This document shows, one piece after another, positions 1-7,655 of a stretch of DNA of 63,611 nucleotides. Both the position numbers and the translations under genes were made by a program. The notes below the pieces were generated by a model. That model was not told the origin of the DNA. It made no database searches and worked only from the letters and a program-made list of their open reading frames with translations. How positions within the stretch are numbered: position 1 is the first letter of the stretch; each line of letters starts with the position of its first letter. This DNA comes from an uncultured Thermoguttaceae bacterium (GTDB lineage Bacteria; Planctomycetota; Planctomycetia; Pirellulales; Thermoguttaceae), in the NCBI GenBank assembly GCA_938042245.1, contig CALIRO010000036.1, positions 1 through 63,611 of the forward strand, read 5' to 3'.

Positions 1-1
1 A

Positions 2-154
2 GGCTTGTTGAACCGGGTGGAGATGGCCTTCCGGGCGTATGATCCGTGTTTTGGCTGTGCGACGCACAGTTTGCCGGGCCAGATGCCGCTAGAGGTAAAC
101 ATTCGCTCCGCCGACGGCACCCTGCTACAAACCCTCCGGCAAAACCTAGAGTAG
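2..154 (+). CDS. [NiFe] hydrogenase large subunit, C-terminal fragment (group 3 type)
   Basis: Frame 2 is open from the window edge to a TAG at 152-154 and encodes about 50 residues. It contains RAYDPCFGCATH, the C-terminal DPCxxCxxH signature of [NiFe] hydrogenase large subunits, whose two cysteines bind the Ni-Fe centre. The RAYDPC context resembles cytoplasmic bidirectional group 3 enzymes more than membrane-bound group 1. The residues after the histidine (SLPGQMPLEV and on, about 30 residues) correspond to the peptide usually removed by a maturation protease; that removal is known for the family and is not shown here. The gene is cut only by the window edge. The cNMP-binding gene downstream is a common companion of group 3b/3c hydrogenase operons, which supports the call. 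The exact subgroup cannot be set from this fragment. Confidence 0.85.
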   Translation, partial: GLLNRVEMAFRAYDPCFGCATHSLPGQMPLEVNIRSADGTLLQTLRQNLE

Positions 155-420
155 TCGCAAAGCTTGCCTCAGAAGCTGAGCTCCTTGGAGACTCCCCGCC
201 GGAGTTTGGAGTAATTGCAACCCCCTGCCGGAGAACCTGGCCAAATCGGCCGCTAGGAGATCGCACCACGCAGCTCGCCGATTGGCGCTCATTTTTCGAC
301 AATCCCAGATCGCTTATTAGGAATCGCCGATTGTGCTGGTTGGGGGTGGGGCTTGATTTTCCTGCGTTTTGGCTTCTGTCGTTTGTTTTCTGCTGGCTGG
401 GAGTTTTTGGGCTGGTTTGC

Positions 421-449
421 TTGAGGGGCGGAGTGGGATATGATATAGT
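421..449 (+). promoter_or_regulatory. candidate sigma70-type promoter for the cNMP-binding gene
   Basis: TTGAGG at 421-426 and TATAGT at 444-449 are separated by 17 bases, about 90 bases ahead of the ATG at 541. The boxes match the bacterial consensus at 4 of 6 and 5 of 6 positions. The rest of 155-540 holds no convincing gene. It contains degenerate direct repeats around GAGTAGTCGCAA and GAGTAATTGCAA, and a short CTCAG/CTGAG hairpin near 170-183. Confidence 0.35.
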
Positions 450-540
450 GATCGAAATAGGGGCGGTCTGTTTGCGAGGTAGAGGGGATCCCGAACAAGC
501 AGCGCAGAGAATATCGGACTTTCCTGGAAGGAGAACGCCA

Positions 541-984
541 ATGGTGTCGCCGGAATTGTTGCGTCGGTTTCGTAGTTTTTCGGGGCTGAACGAGGGGTTG
601 CTGAAACAGATTGCGATGATAGCCGAGGAGCGGACCGTGCCGGGAGGTACCCGGCTTTTTGACGAGGGGATGCCTGCCACGCATCTATATGTGATCGTTC
701 AGGGGGAGGTGAACATTCAGTATCTTCTTGGCAACGGCCAGATGCGGACCGTGGATACGTTGGTGGATGGAGATTTGTTGGTTTGGTCGGCTCTGGTGGA
801 GCCGTATCGCACCACAGCCTATGGGACCACCACCAAGGAGACCCATCTGATTGCGATTCAAGCGGATCGGCTTCGGAGCCTTTGCGGGGAGAATCCGATA
901 TTGGGGTATCGGCTAATGACGGAGGTGGCCAAGCTGCTAGCGCATCGGCTGGAGAATGCTCGGATTCAACTGGCTGCTACGTAA
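541..984 (+). CDS. cyclic nucleotide-binding domain protein
   Basis: This 147-residue protein is essentially one Crp/Fnr-type cNMP-binding beta-barrel. The region GTRLFDEGMPATHLYVIVQG, about residues 39-58, is the typical start of the fold, followed by a GDLL segment near residue 80. No helix-turn-helix domain follows, so it is a stand-alone effector domain and not a transcription factor. The frame is open back to position 46, but the ATG at 541 is preceded by a GGAAGGAGA ribosome-binding site and begins the recognisable domain. It lies directly after the hydrogenase large-subunit gene. Stand-alone cNMP domains are known in group 3 hydrogenase clusters, so a role in that complex or its regulation is likely but inferred. 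A real cyclic nucleotide ligand is not proven. Confidence 0.8.
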   Translation: MVSPELLRRFRSFSGLNEGLLKQIAMIAEERTVPGGTRLFDEGMPATHLYVIVQGEVNIQYLLGNGQMRTVDTLVDGDLLVWSALVEPYRTTAYGTTTKETHLIAIQADRLRSLCGENPILGYRLMTEVAKLLAHRLENARIQLAAT

Positions 985-1136
985 CCGACGAGTTTTAGGA
1001 GGGTTAGAAGGGGAAGCAGGGTAGGCAATACCAGTCCGTGGAGGGAGGCCAGAAGAAACGCCAGAACGATAAGCAACTGCAGGAGGAAAGGTAGTTGGAA
1101 TTGAGCCAAGGCTGACCTGCCGGAGGCAAGAGGACC

Positions 1137-2351
1137 ATGCACCCACATCTTAATGATCAGAGGCGGATTCGGTGGCAACCATCTCCTTTTGGAGGCGGAC
1201 TGGGTGGGATGGGGTGGAGGATTTTTGGGATAGCGGCGGCCTGGGGGATTTTGCTGGCAGGCATGGGGCGGGATGCTGTGGGTGCGGAGGAGACCCGGCG
1301 GGCAGCCGCCTACCGGACCGCAGTAACCGACGCTCGGCGCTGGATGTCCAAACGGGATTTGGAGCAGGCTGCAGCCGCTCTGCGCTTGGCCAAGAACAAT
1401 GCCCGCAGCCAAGAAGAACAACAAGAAGTGGAACGGTTGGAAACCCTGTTGGAGTATCTTCGTCAGTTTTGGCAATTGACGATTAAAGGGGCTCAAAGAC
1501 TAGAAGCCGGGCAAGAGATCGAAGTGGAAATAACCCGGTATCGAAGGATCAAAGTCGCGGTGGTAGAACCCAACCCGGGTGGACTGACGCTGCGGGTGGA
1601 GGGGGTCAATCGGCTTTACCGGTGGGAGACGATGCCGACAGAAATTGTTTTGGCCCTGGCCAAACGCACGCTAGCCAAGGACAACGTCTCGAAAGTGATC
1701 CTGGGGGCGTTTTTAGCGGTAGATGAAAAGGGCGACCGGGCGCAGGCCCGAAAACTTTGGGAAGAAGCTCGCCAGGCTGGCCTAGACATCGGGGATTTGC
1801 TAGCCGAGCTGGATGCAGCGGAAGTGGCAGCCAAAAAACCGCCCCTCCCAAACGAAGCGGACCTCCAGGAAGCAGAAAAGGCGATCAAAGAACAATATGC
1901 TCGAGCATACGCCCGTGCGACCACCGCCCCGGCCAAAGAGGAATTGGCCAGAAAACTTTTGGCCGATGTGCAAAAGACGACCGATCCGCTGAAGCGGTTG
2001 GTCATGTTACGAGAGGCCCGAGATTTAGCAGCTTCCATAGGTGAGGCGCGCATAGCCAGCTCGGCCATCGAACAAATGGCGCAACATCACCAGGTGGATA
2101 TAATCTCGATGAAACTTCAGATGCTCCAAAAGGCGGTGGAGGGTGCTCGCTCCCCGCTGCAATACCGGGACCTGACCCTGCTGAGTATGAATCTGGCGGA
2201 GGAAGCGCTGCGCAACCGGCGTCAAGCTGACGCCCAGGCCGCTATCCGCTTGGCCAAAGAGACGGCTCGAAATTCCAAAAGCCGGGATCTGATGCTTCAG
2301 ACCATCGCCGCTGAAGAAAAACTCCTGGGAACCCAACAAAAGAAAAAATAA
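1137..2351 (+). CDS. secreted helical protein of unknown function
   Basis: The product has 404 residues. A positively charged N-terminus of about 20 residues is followed by a hydrophobic stretch (IFGIAAAWGILLAGM, near residues 29-43) and a possible cleavage site after AVGA, consistent with a Sec signal peptide. The mature part is almost entirely charged alpha-helix, rich in Ala, Glu, Arg and Leu, with TPR-like or coiled-coil character (residues 50-105 and 210-400), interrupted by a short beta-rich section at about 115-165. No catalytic motif is visible. An AGAGGA sequence precedes the ATG. It is followed after about 20 bases by the HEAT-repeat gene, so the two are probably co-transcribed. I do not recognise a named family; proteins of this style are common in planctomycetes. 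Confidence 0.65.
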   Translation: MHPHLNDQRRIRWQPSPFGGGLGGMGWRIFGIAAAWGILLAGMGRDAVGAEETRRAAAYRTAVTDARRWMSKRDLEQAAAALRLAKNNARSQEEQQEVERLETLLEYLRQFWQLTIKGAQRLEAGQEIEVEITRYRRIKVAVVEPNPGGLTLRVEGVNRLYRWETMPTEIVLALAKRTLAKDNVSKVILGAFLAVDEKGDRAQARKLWEEARQAGLDIGDLLAELDAAEVAAKKPPLPNEADLQEAEKAIKEQYARAYARATTAPAKEELARKLLADVQKTTDPLKRLVMLREARDLAASIGEARIASSAIEQMAQHHQVDIISMKLQMLQKAVEGARSPLQYRDLTLLSMNLAEEALRNRRQADAQAAIRLAKETARNSKSRDLMLQTIAAEEKLLGTQQKKK

Positions 2352-2371
2352 ATCGCCCCTTCCCCTCGGAT

Positions 2372-3784
2372 GTGCCATTTTCGTTGAACGGAGCGGGCAG
2401 GATTTTTACCTCGGATGCTAGGCGAACGGTTCCTTCATCCCAGGGAATGGCTGCTAAAGATCGTTTCACCACGTGCGATTCCATGCCGCAGGTTCGTTGT
2501 CCCTATTGCTCGCATGAGCTGGTCTATGAGGCCTACAGGCCAGGCCAGGAACTGGTTTGTCCTCGGTGTTTGGGGCGATTTTGGGGGCCTGAGTCGGCCA
2601 ACGGGGAAAAAAGTTCCCGTTTGGAGGCAAACCTCCCAGAAGGGCAAGCCTCCGAACAAATCGTGCTGGCCCAATCCGAGCGCCTACGTCGATGGATCTG
2701 GATTTTGAGTGGGGTGGCCGTGTTTTTGATCGGTCTGATTGTGGCCGTCTCTACGGGCCGTTATGTGCGAGCTTTGCGTGCCGTCCGGAGTGAAGGTGGA
2801 GGGGGCGCCGAAGCGTCTGGAGGAAGAAAATCGCAAACGGCTGGGCACGAGGAGTATGCCAAATGGATTTCGCAGCTCCGCACCGGCAAAGACCCAGTGG
2901 CGCGGTATAAGGCACTGGAAAATCTGGTGGCACAGGGACCAACGGCGGTGGCAGCGGCGCTAGACGATCTGGTGCAGGCCAGTGAAGATGGCAACCTGTT
3001 TCAGATGCCGGAGGGGGCAGTAGCTGCCTGGGTGGAGATGGGTTCGGCTGGTGTGGAGACGCTTCTACCTGCCTTGCAGTCGGAGAAGGCGAATGTGCGG
3101 GCTGGGGCCGCCTATGTGTTATCCCGCTTAGGCGGGCAAAGCAAGTCGGCTTTGAGGCCCCTGGCCAACCTCTTGCAAGATCCGCATCCTCGGGTGCGCT
3201 GGTATGCCTTGGAGGCGATGGCGGGGCTGGGACCGGCTGGGGCAGAAGTGCTAGAGAAACTGAGTCCTTTGTTGGAGCATCCGGATCGGCTTACCCGGCG
3301 TCGAGCGCTGTTGGTATTGGCTCGGATCGGACCGAAAGCCAAATCGCTTTTGCCCCAGGTGCAAAAGTTGGCCAAAGAAGAGCCGGATACTTCAGTGCGT
3401 CAAATGGCGGAATTGGCAGCCCGACAACTGAATCTAGAGGCCCTAACGGAGCAGGCAGCCCAGGAGGCCTCCGAAGAGGTCAGGCCATTGATCGAGCGCC
3501 TTCGGGGGGGTAATTCCTATGAGAGCGTGGCGGCGGCGGAGGCGCTGGCCAAATTGGGGCCGAAAGCTGCCGAGGCCCTGCCGGCCTTAGCCTTGGCCCT
3601 GTACCACCCGGACAAATGGGTTCGGGAGGCAGCAGTGCGTGCGTTAGGCGCTGTGGGACCAGAAGCCAGGGCTTATCGAGATTCAGTAGTGGCGGCCTGC
3701 TTGGATGCGGAGCCGGAGGTCCGCCAAGCCGCCCAGCAAGTACTGGATCAAATGGACAGCCGAAAACCTCAGCCAGTACCTTAA
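2372..3784 (+). CDS. zinc-ribbon and HEAT-repeat membrane protein
   Basis: The order of elements is clear. A CPYC...CPRC zinc ribbon (MJ0042-like) lies at about residues 43-65. One transmembrane helix follows (IWILSGVAVFLIGLIVAVST, near 108-127), then a short linker. From about residue 160 to 465 there are repeated helical pairs of HEAT/PBS-lyase type, with recurrent RxxAxxALxxLGP motifs. The track start is a GTG at 2372 without a visible ribosome-binding site. ATGs at 2447 and 2483 are in frame, and the one at 2483 starts four residues before the zinc ribbon, so the true start is uncertain. A scaffold or protein-interaction role is inferred from the repeats; no substrate is evident. It probably shares a transcript with the preceding secreted-protein gene. 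Confidence 0.7.
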   Translation: MPFSLNGAGRIFTSDARRTVPSSQGMAAKDRFTTCDSMPQVRCPYCSHELVYEAYRPGQELVCPRCLGRFWGPESANGEKSSRLEANLPEGQASEQIVLAQSERLRRWIWILSGVAVFLIGLIVAVSTGRYVRALRAVRSEGGGGAEASGGRKSQTAGHEEYAKWISQLRTGKDPVARYKALENLVAQGPTAVAAALDDLVQASEDGNLFQMPEGAVAAWVEMGSAGVETLLPALQSEKANVRAGAAYVLSRLGGQSKSALRPLANLLQDPHPRVRWYALEAMAGLGPAGAEVLEKLSPLLEHPDRLTRRRALLVLARIGPKAKSLLPQVQKLAKEEPDTSVRQMAELAARQLNLEALTEQAAQEASEEVRPLIERLRGGNSYESVAAAEALAKLGPKAAEALPALALALYHPDKWVREAAVRALGAVGPEARAYRDSVVAACLDAEPEVRQAAQQVLDQMDSRKPQPVP

Positions 3785-4352
3785 CTCTTTCTAGTGCTGG
3801 CCGATTCGTTCCTCATCGTTTTTTGCATCTGTGGCCTTTTCGCAGGGGCGATGGCATAAAAACTTGCTTCAATTGGTGGTTAGGGCCAGCCTGAGAGAAT
3901 TATTTAAACTTCCCAAAATCTCCAAATTTACTAATTAGTTTATTTTATGTAAAGTCCCTATATTCTCTGTGTTGCTGCCAATGGGATACCCCCCTATTGC
4001 TTTATCCTATGGTCAATTTTCCTGAATAGTGGGGGATTCCCAGGCGGAAAATGCGCTCTGGTAGGGCAATTTTTGCCAAAGGAAGGACTTTTAGACGGTG
4101 TGATTTTGCCGAGAACTCACGAAACTGCCCGGGTAAAAACAGGCGAAAGGGACGAGAAAAATCCGCTGAACCGGGAAAAAGCTACCAGGGTTGTCGTTTT
4201 GGATTTTTTGGCACAGTATCTGCTAAGGGAATAGGTTCTTCGGAATTTCACCTAAGGGGAGATCCGAGGACTAAGTCTCTTCGTATTTTAACCAATTTTT
4301 CTATTTTTTGCAAAATTGCTATTTTATCTCTCTTTTCCAGAGGAACGTGCTT
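3785..4352 (+). other. AT-rich intergenic region
   Basis: No convincing gene is present. The stretch is distinctly AT-richer than the coding sequence around it (3900-3960 and 4280-4340 especially) and probably holds the terminator of the HEAT-repeat gene and the promoter of the gene at 4353. An open frame at 4051-4395 has an unusual basic composition, no ribosome-binding site and no recognisable domain, so it is not annotated. Confidence 0.4.
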
Positions 4353-4871
4353 ATGCTTCCCTTCACGGCACTGCTCAGTGGGACAGAGCTGTTAACCACT
4401 TGGTGGAATGGCCTTCGGACGGCTAGCCCATCGACCGGGGCAACTCTTTCTAGCAGTTCTTCTGGCAGCACTGCCCCAACGACTGGATCGAAAGCTGGTG
4501 TCTTAGCCTTGCGGGAAATAGCGGCTCGGTATGATGTAACAAAGATTACTCCCAGCGAGTTTGCCCAGATGCTCCAGCAGATCGAGCAGACCGGGGCTTT
4601 ATCGGAAGCGGATCGACAGCTACTGGCCCAAATCTTGGTGGATCTCCACCAGGAGGGCATCGCCCCGAACGAAACGATCGATCTAGTGCGGTTCTACACG
4701 AAAAAGGTGGAAAAATTTCGAGACTCTCTGGAGAACCGGAGTTTTCCCCCTGCTGGCCACCGCCACCTGGAAGCCATGCTGGCGGCAATGGAGAAACGAC
4801 TGGATTGGCTTCGGCGGTTCGCCCTGGTGCATACGCATCCCGAAGGGGCCAGCCTGAATCTGCTCTCCTAA
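4353..4871 (+). CDS. small hypothetical protein
   Basis: The product has 172 residues from the ATG at 4353, which has AGAGGA about ten bases upstream; the frame also opens earlier at 4308 without such a site. A Ser/Thr-rich linker (about residues 25-45) leads into a helical domain that contains repeated Gln- and Glu-rich helices (EFAQMLQQIEQ, DRQLLAQILVDLHQEG). No signal peptide, membrane segment or catalytic motif is clear. The layout resembles small planctomycete proteins of unknown role. It is monocistronic as far as the sequence shows. Confidence 0.55.
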   Translation: MLPFTALLSGTELLTTWWNGLRTASPSTGATLSSSSSGSTAPTTGSKAGVLALREIAARYDVTKITPSEFAQMLQQIEQTGALSEADRQLLAQILVDLHQEGIAPNETIDLVRFYTKKVEKFRDSLENRSFPPAGHRHLEAMLAAMEKRLDWLRRFALVHTHPEGASLNLLS

Positions 4872-5106
4872 GCAAACCGGTTCGGGCCTTTGGTCAGAAG
4901 CGTTGGGTTGATCCGGCGGTTTTCGGCTGGTTGAGAAACGGGGATCCTGGGGACTTGATTGGCTGGCGGGTCCTTTTATAGTAGAATAAAGTCGGTGCGG
5001 GGGGGTGGGAAGACGTGGGCTGGCCTCGGGGAGCCATCCGGTTGGGAAAAAGCAGGCACCGCCACGGATTTTCACGCTGGAATTTGTCTCCCAGGAGGAT
5101 GGAGCT

Positions 5107-5589
5107 ATGGCGATGGAGCTTTCTAGTTCTGCGTTTCGTTCTGGCAGTGCGATCCCCCGGCGTTATACGGGGGAGGGGGAAGACCTTTCGCCGCCTTTGG
5201 AGTGGACAGGTGTACCGGAGGGAACGAGGGAATTCGCCCTGATTTGCGACGATCCGGATGCTCCGACCGAGGAACCTTGGGTCCATTGGGTGTTGTACAA
5301 AATTCCCCCTGATGTTACCCGTTTGCCCGAAGGCCTGCCGAAAACCCCCCAACTGTCGCAGCCTCCTGGCGCCATGCAAGGCAAAAATTCTTGGACCAGT
5401 GGGCAAACCATCGGCTACCGAGGGCCTATGCCTCCGCCTGGCCACGGCGTGCATCATTATCATTTCACCCTCTATGCCTTGGACAGCCCTCTGAGCATGC
5501 AGCCGGGAGAAACCAAACGAAATCTACTGAAGAAAATGGAAGGCCATATCCTGGCCACCGCCACCTTGATCGGAACCTACCAGCGATAA
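5107..5589 (+). CDS. YbhB/YbcL family (PEBP-like) protein
   Basis: This 160-residue protein has the family layout of bacterial phosphatidylethanolamine-binding-protein homologues. The conserved DPDAP appears near residue 51, with W-V-H-W-V-L after it, then a GxxGYRGPMPPPGHGVHHYHF block around residues 100-120, which lines the anion pocket in YbhB/YbcL structures. The ATG at 5107 is preceded by AGGAGG at the usual distance, and the longer upstream frame is therefore rejected. The family is called Raf-kinase-inhibitor-like, but its bacterial role is not settled. There is no signal peptide, so it is probably cytoplasmic. It appears to be a single-gene unit. Confidence 0.92.
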   Translation: MAMELSSSAFRSGSAIPRRYTGEGEDLSPPLEWTGVPEGTREFALICDDPDAPTEEPWVHWVLYKIPPDVTRLPEGLPKTPQLSQPPGAMQGKNSWTSGQTIGYRGPMPPPGHGVHHYHFTLYALDSPLSMQPGETKRNLLKKMEGHILATATLIGTYQR

Positions 5590-6106
5590 CCCTCCTAAGC
5601 AATCCTGCCTCGAATACCCGATTACCTTCCGTTTGATCCTGCGGACCGGTTCGGGCCGGCGGTTCGATGGGGCTTTCGGTGGAAGGGGCAACGAATGCAA
5701 GGGGTAGGAAGAACCGGCCCGTGACTTGTTTTGAGCACCTAGGGGATGGGTGCCGGAGGCCGCTGCGGATAATGAATAAATGTACCATTCCCGTGAACCT
5801 CGGGATAAAGCGAACCTTGGGGTATAAGGAGCCACTGAATAACATTTCAGCCGAACCAAACAACCTCTGGCTGCTGCGAAAGCAGGAATCCCGTTTGTTC
5901 CATGGATGGTTGTTTTCTGGATTCCCGTTTCCGCGGGAAGGACACGCAGCGGCGTCCTCCCTAAAAAACTAGAACCGACGTCACTCGGCGGAAATGGTAC
6001 GCCACCCAAAGCTAAGGGCAGCCATGGGGTTGCCCTTGGCGGAAGTGGCGTTACAATGGTTTGGGTACAAGCTCTTTGTCGATTGAACCATCGAAGGAGG
6101 CCAACT
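5590..6106. other. intergenic region with a dispersed repeat
   Basis: No gene is supported. The region contains a copy of the dispersed hairpin repeat at about 5870-5945 and the upstream region of the oxidoreductase gene. A GAAGGAGG ribosome-binding site lies at 6093-6100. Confidence 0.5.
5870..5945. repeat. dispersed hairpin repeat, copy A
   Basis: The left part reads GCGAAAGCAGGAATCC and the right part ends in TTCCCG (5922-5927) and CGGGAA (5934-5939), forming a hairpin. It is related to copies near 30345, 30900 and 40297-40470. It resembles the short non-coding dispersed repeats that give a GNPAFAGM-like translation in many bacteria. Confidence 0.6.
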
Positions 6107-7429
6107 ATGCACGTAACACGTCGAAGAGTTTTGCAAGGGGCGGCAGTTGGACTGGCGGTGCCTTGGCTCGTACCCAGCCGGGTGTGGGCGCAAAAACCCA
6201 GTCAGCGGTTAACCATGGGTTTTATCGGTATGGGGGTGCAGAACAGGCATCTGATGGGCGCCTTTATGGGTCATGAGGTGCAGGTGGTGGCGGTGTGCGA
6301 TGTGGATACGACCCGTCGGGAGGACGCCAAACGACGGGTGGACGAACGCTACGGTCATACAGGCGCAGGCGGCTGCAAAGCAGTGCGTGATTTCCGCGAA
6401 ATCACCGAGCGGGACGACATCGACGCCGTCTGCGTGGCTACGCCCGACCATTGGCATGCTCTGGTGACGCTATCGGCGCTTCGGCACAATAAAGATGTAT
6501 ATTGTGAAAAGCCGCTTACCCATAACATCCACGAAGCCGTCGAAATCATTCGCACCGTAGAAGCCACCAAACGGGTGCTTCAGACCGGCAGCCAGCAGCG
6601 ATCTAGCAAAGAGTTCCGCATTGCCTGCGAGCTGGTGCAAAACGGCGTGATCGGTAAGATCCAGCGGGTTGTATGCAGTTTTGGGGGGCCGCCCAAGCCT
6701 TGTGATCTGCCGGAAGAACCGATGGAACCTGGGCTGGATTGGGACATGTGGCTAGGACCGGCGCCGCTGCGTCCGTACAACTCGGTGTTAAGTCCGCGGG
6801 GCGTGCATAATCATTTTCCTGCCTGGCGGAATTACCGGGAGTATGGCGGTGGCGGCGTGGCCGACTGGGGCGCCCATCATCTGGACATCGCCCAATGGGG
6901 GCTGGGCATGGATCGGAGCGGCCCCGTGGAAGTGATCCCACCAGAAAAACCCGGCGCCGGCTCCGGAGCGAAACTGGTCTATGCTAACGGCGTAGTGGTG
7001 GAACATAAAGGTGGTTTCGGCGTCCACTTTTTCGGTACCGACGGCGAGGTGGCCGTCAACCGCGGCCGGTTCAAATTGATCCATCACGGAAAAGTCATCG
7101 CCGAGTTCAGCAACGCGAAAGAGCAAAAGAACACCTCTTGTGCCGCTCAGGTTCAAATTGCCGAACAACAGTTCTTACAAAACGCCAAGATTCGGCTTTA
7201 TGAAAGCCGAAACCATATCGGCAACTTTCTGGAATGTGTACAGACGCGCAATCTCCCCGTAGCCAGCCATCAGGAAGGCGCACGGACCGCCATCTGCTGC
7301 CATCTGATGAACCTGGCCTATCTGTATGGCAAGCCGATGAAATGGGACCCAGAAAGCTTCTGTTTTGTCGGCGGCACAGGCGATCCGAAATGGCTCAGCC
7401 GAGACTATCGCCCGCCGTGGAAAGTGTAG
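6107..7429 (+). CDS. Tat-exported Gfo/Idh/MocA family oxidoreductase
   Basis: The product has 440 residues. The N-terminus MHVTRRRVLQGAAVG followed by a hydrophobic stretch and VWAQ is a twin-arginine signal. The Rossmann fold begins at about residue 36 with a GFIGMGVQN nucleotide-binding loop and continues to VAVCDVD and the EKPLTHN motif (C-Y-C-E-K-P, near 135), typical of Gfo/Idh/MocA dehydrogenases. A C-terminal domain with YGGGGVADWGAHHLDIAQWG follows near 245-265. Members of this exported subfamily act on sugars or sugar-like compounds with tightly bound NAD(P). The substrate cannot be told from the sequence. The ATG at 6107 has an AAGGAGG site seven bases upstream. It stands alone, with the convergent DUF4139 pseudogene downstream. 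Confidence 0.93.
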   Translation: MHVTRRRVLQGAAVGLAVPWLVPSRVWAQKPSQRLTMGFIGMGVQNRHLMGAFMGHEVQVVAVCDVDTTRREDAKRRVDERYGHTGAGGCKAVRDFREITERDDIDAVCVATPDHWHALVTLSALRHNKDVYCEKPLTHNIHEAVEIIRTVEATKRVLQTGSQQRSSKEFRIACELVQNGVIGKIQRVVCSFGGPPKPCDLPEEPMEPGLDWDMWLGPAPLRPYNSVLSPRGVHNHFPAWRNYREYGGGGVADWGAHHLDIAQWGLGMDRSGPVEVIPPEKPGAGSGAKLVYANGVVVEHKGGFGVHFFGTDGEVAVNRGRFKLIHHGKVIAEFSNAKEQKNTSCAAQVQIAEQQFLQNAKIRLYESRNHIGNFLECVQTRNLPVASHQEGARTAICCHLMNLAYLYGKPMKWDPESFCFVGGTGDPKWLSRDYRPPWKV

Positions 7430-7563
7430 AAATATTCATTTAAAAGTGATTTTCGCCCCACCAAACACTTGCCTTCAGAAGATCTCTGCCCGGCAAGAAA
7501 AGGAAGACCACGTTCTGTCTCCGAGACAGCGGGGGAAACTCTCTGGTCCCTCCCGAACCGGTT

Positions 7564-7586
7564 AGCGTCCCCGAACCCGGGACGCT
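7564..7586. terminator. hairpin between convergent genes
   Basis: AGCGTCCC at 7564-7571 pairs perfectly with GGGACGCT at 7579-7586 across a seven-base loop. It lies between two convergent reading frames. No T-run follows on either strand, so a terminator role is only possible. Confidence 0.3.
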
Positions 7587-7655
7587 CAGGCCAAGGACTG
7601 CGTGTTTGGAGAACCGTTGCGTCGGGCTTTTTGGGGCCAGACGTTCCAGATCGCT

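Noticed and set aside
46..540. Long upstream extension of the cNMP-binding frame
   Set aside because: It overlaps the hydrogenase C-terminus, has no family similarity, and a good ribosome-binding site and domain start lie at 541.
4051..4395. Open frame before the gene at 4353
   Set aside because: No ribosome-binding site or domain, atypical composition, and it overlaps the better-supported gene at 4353.
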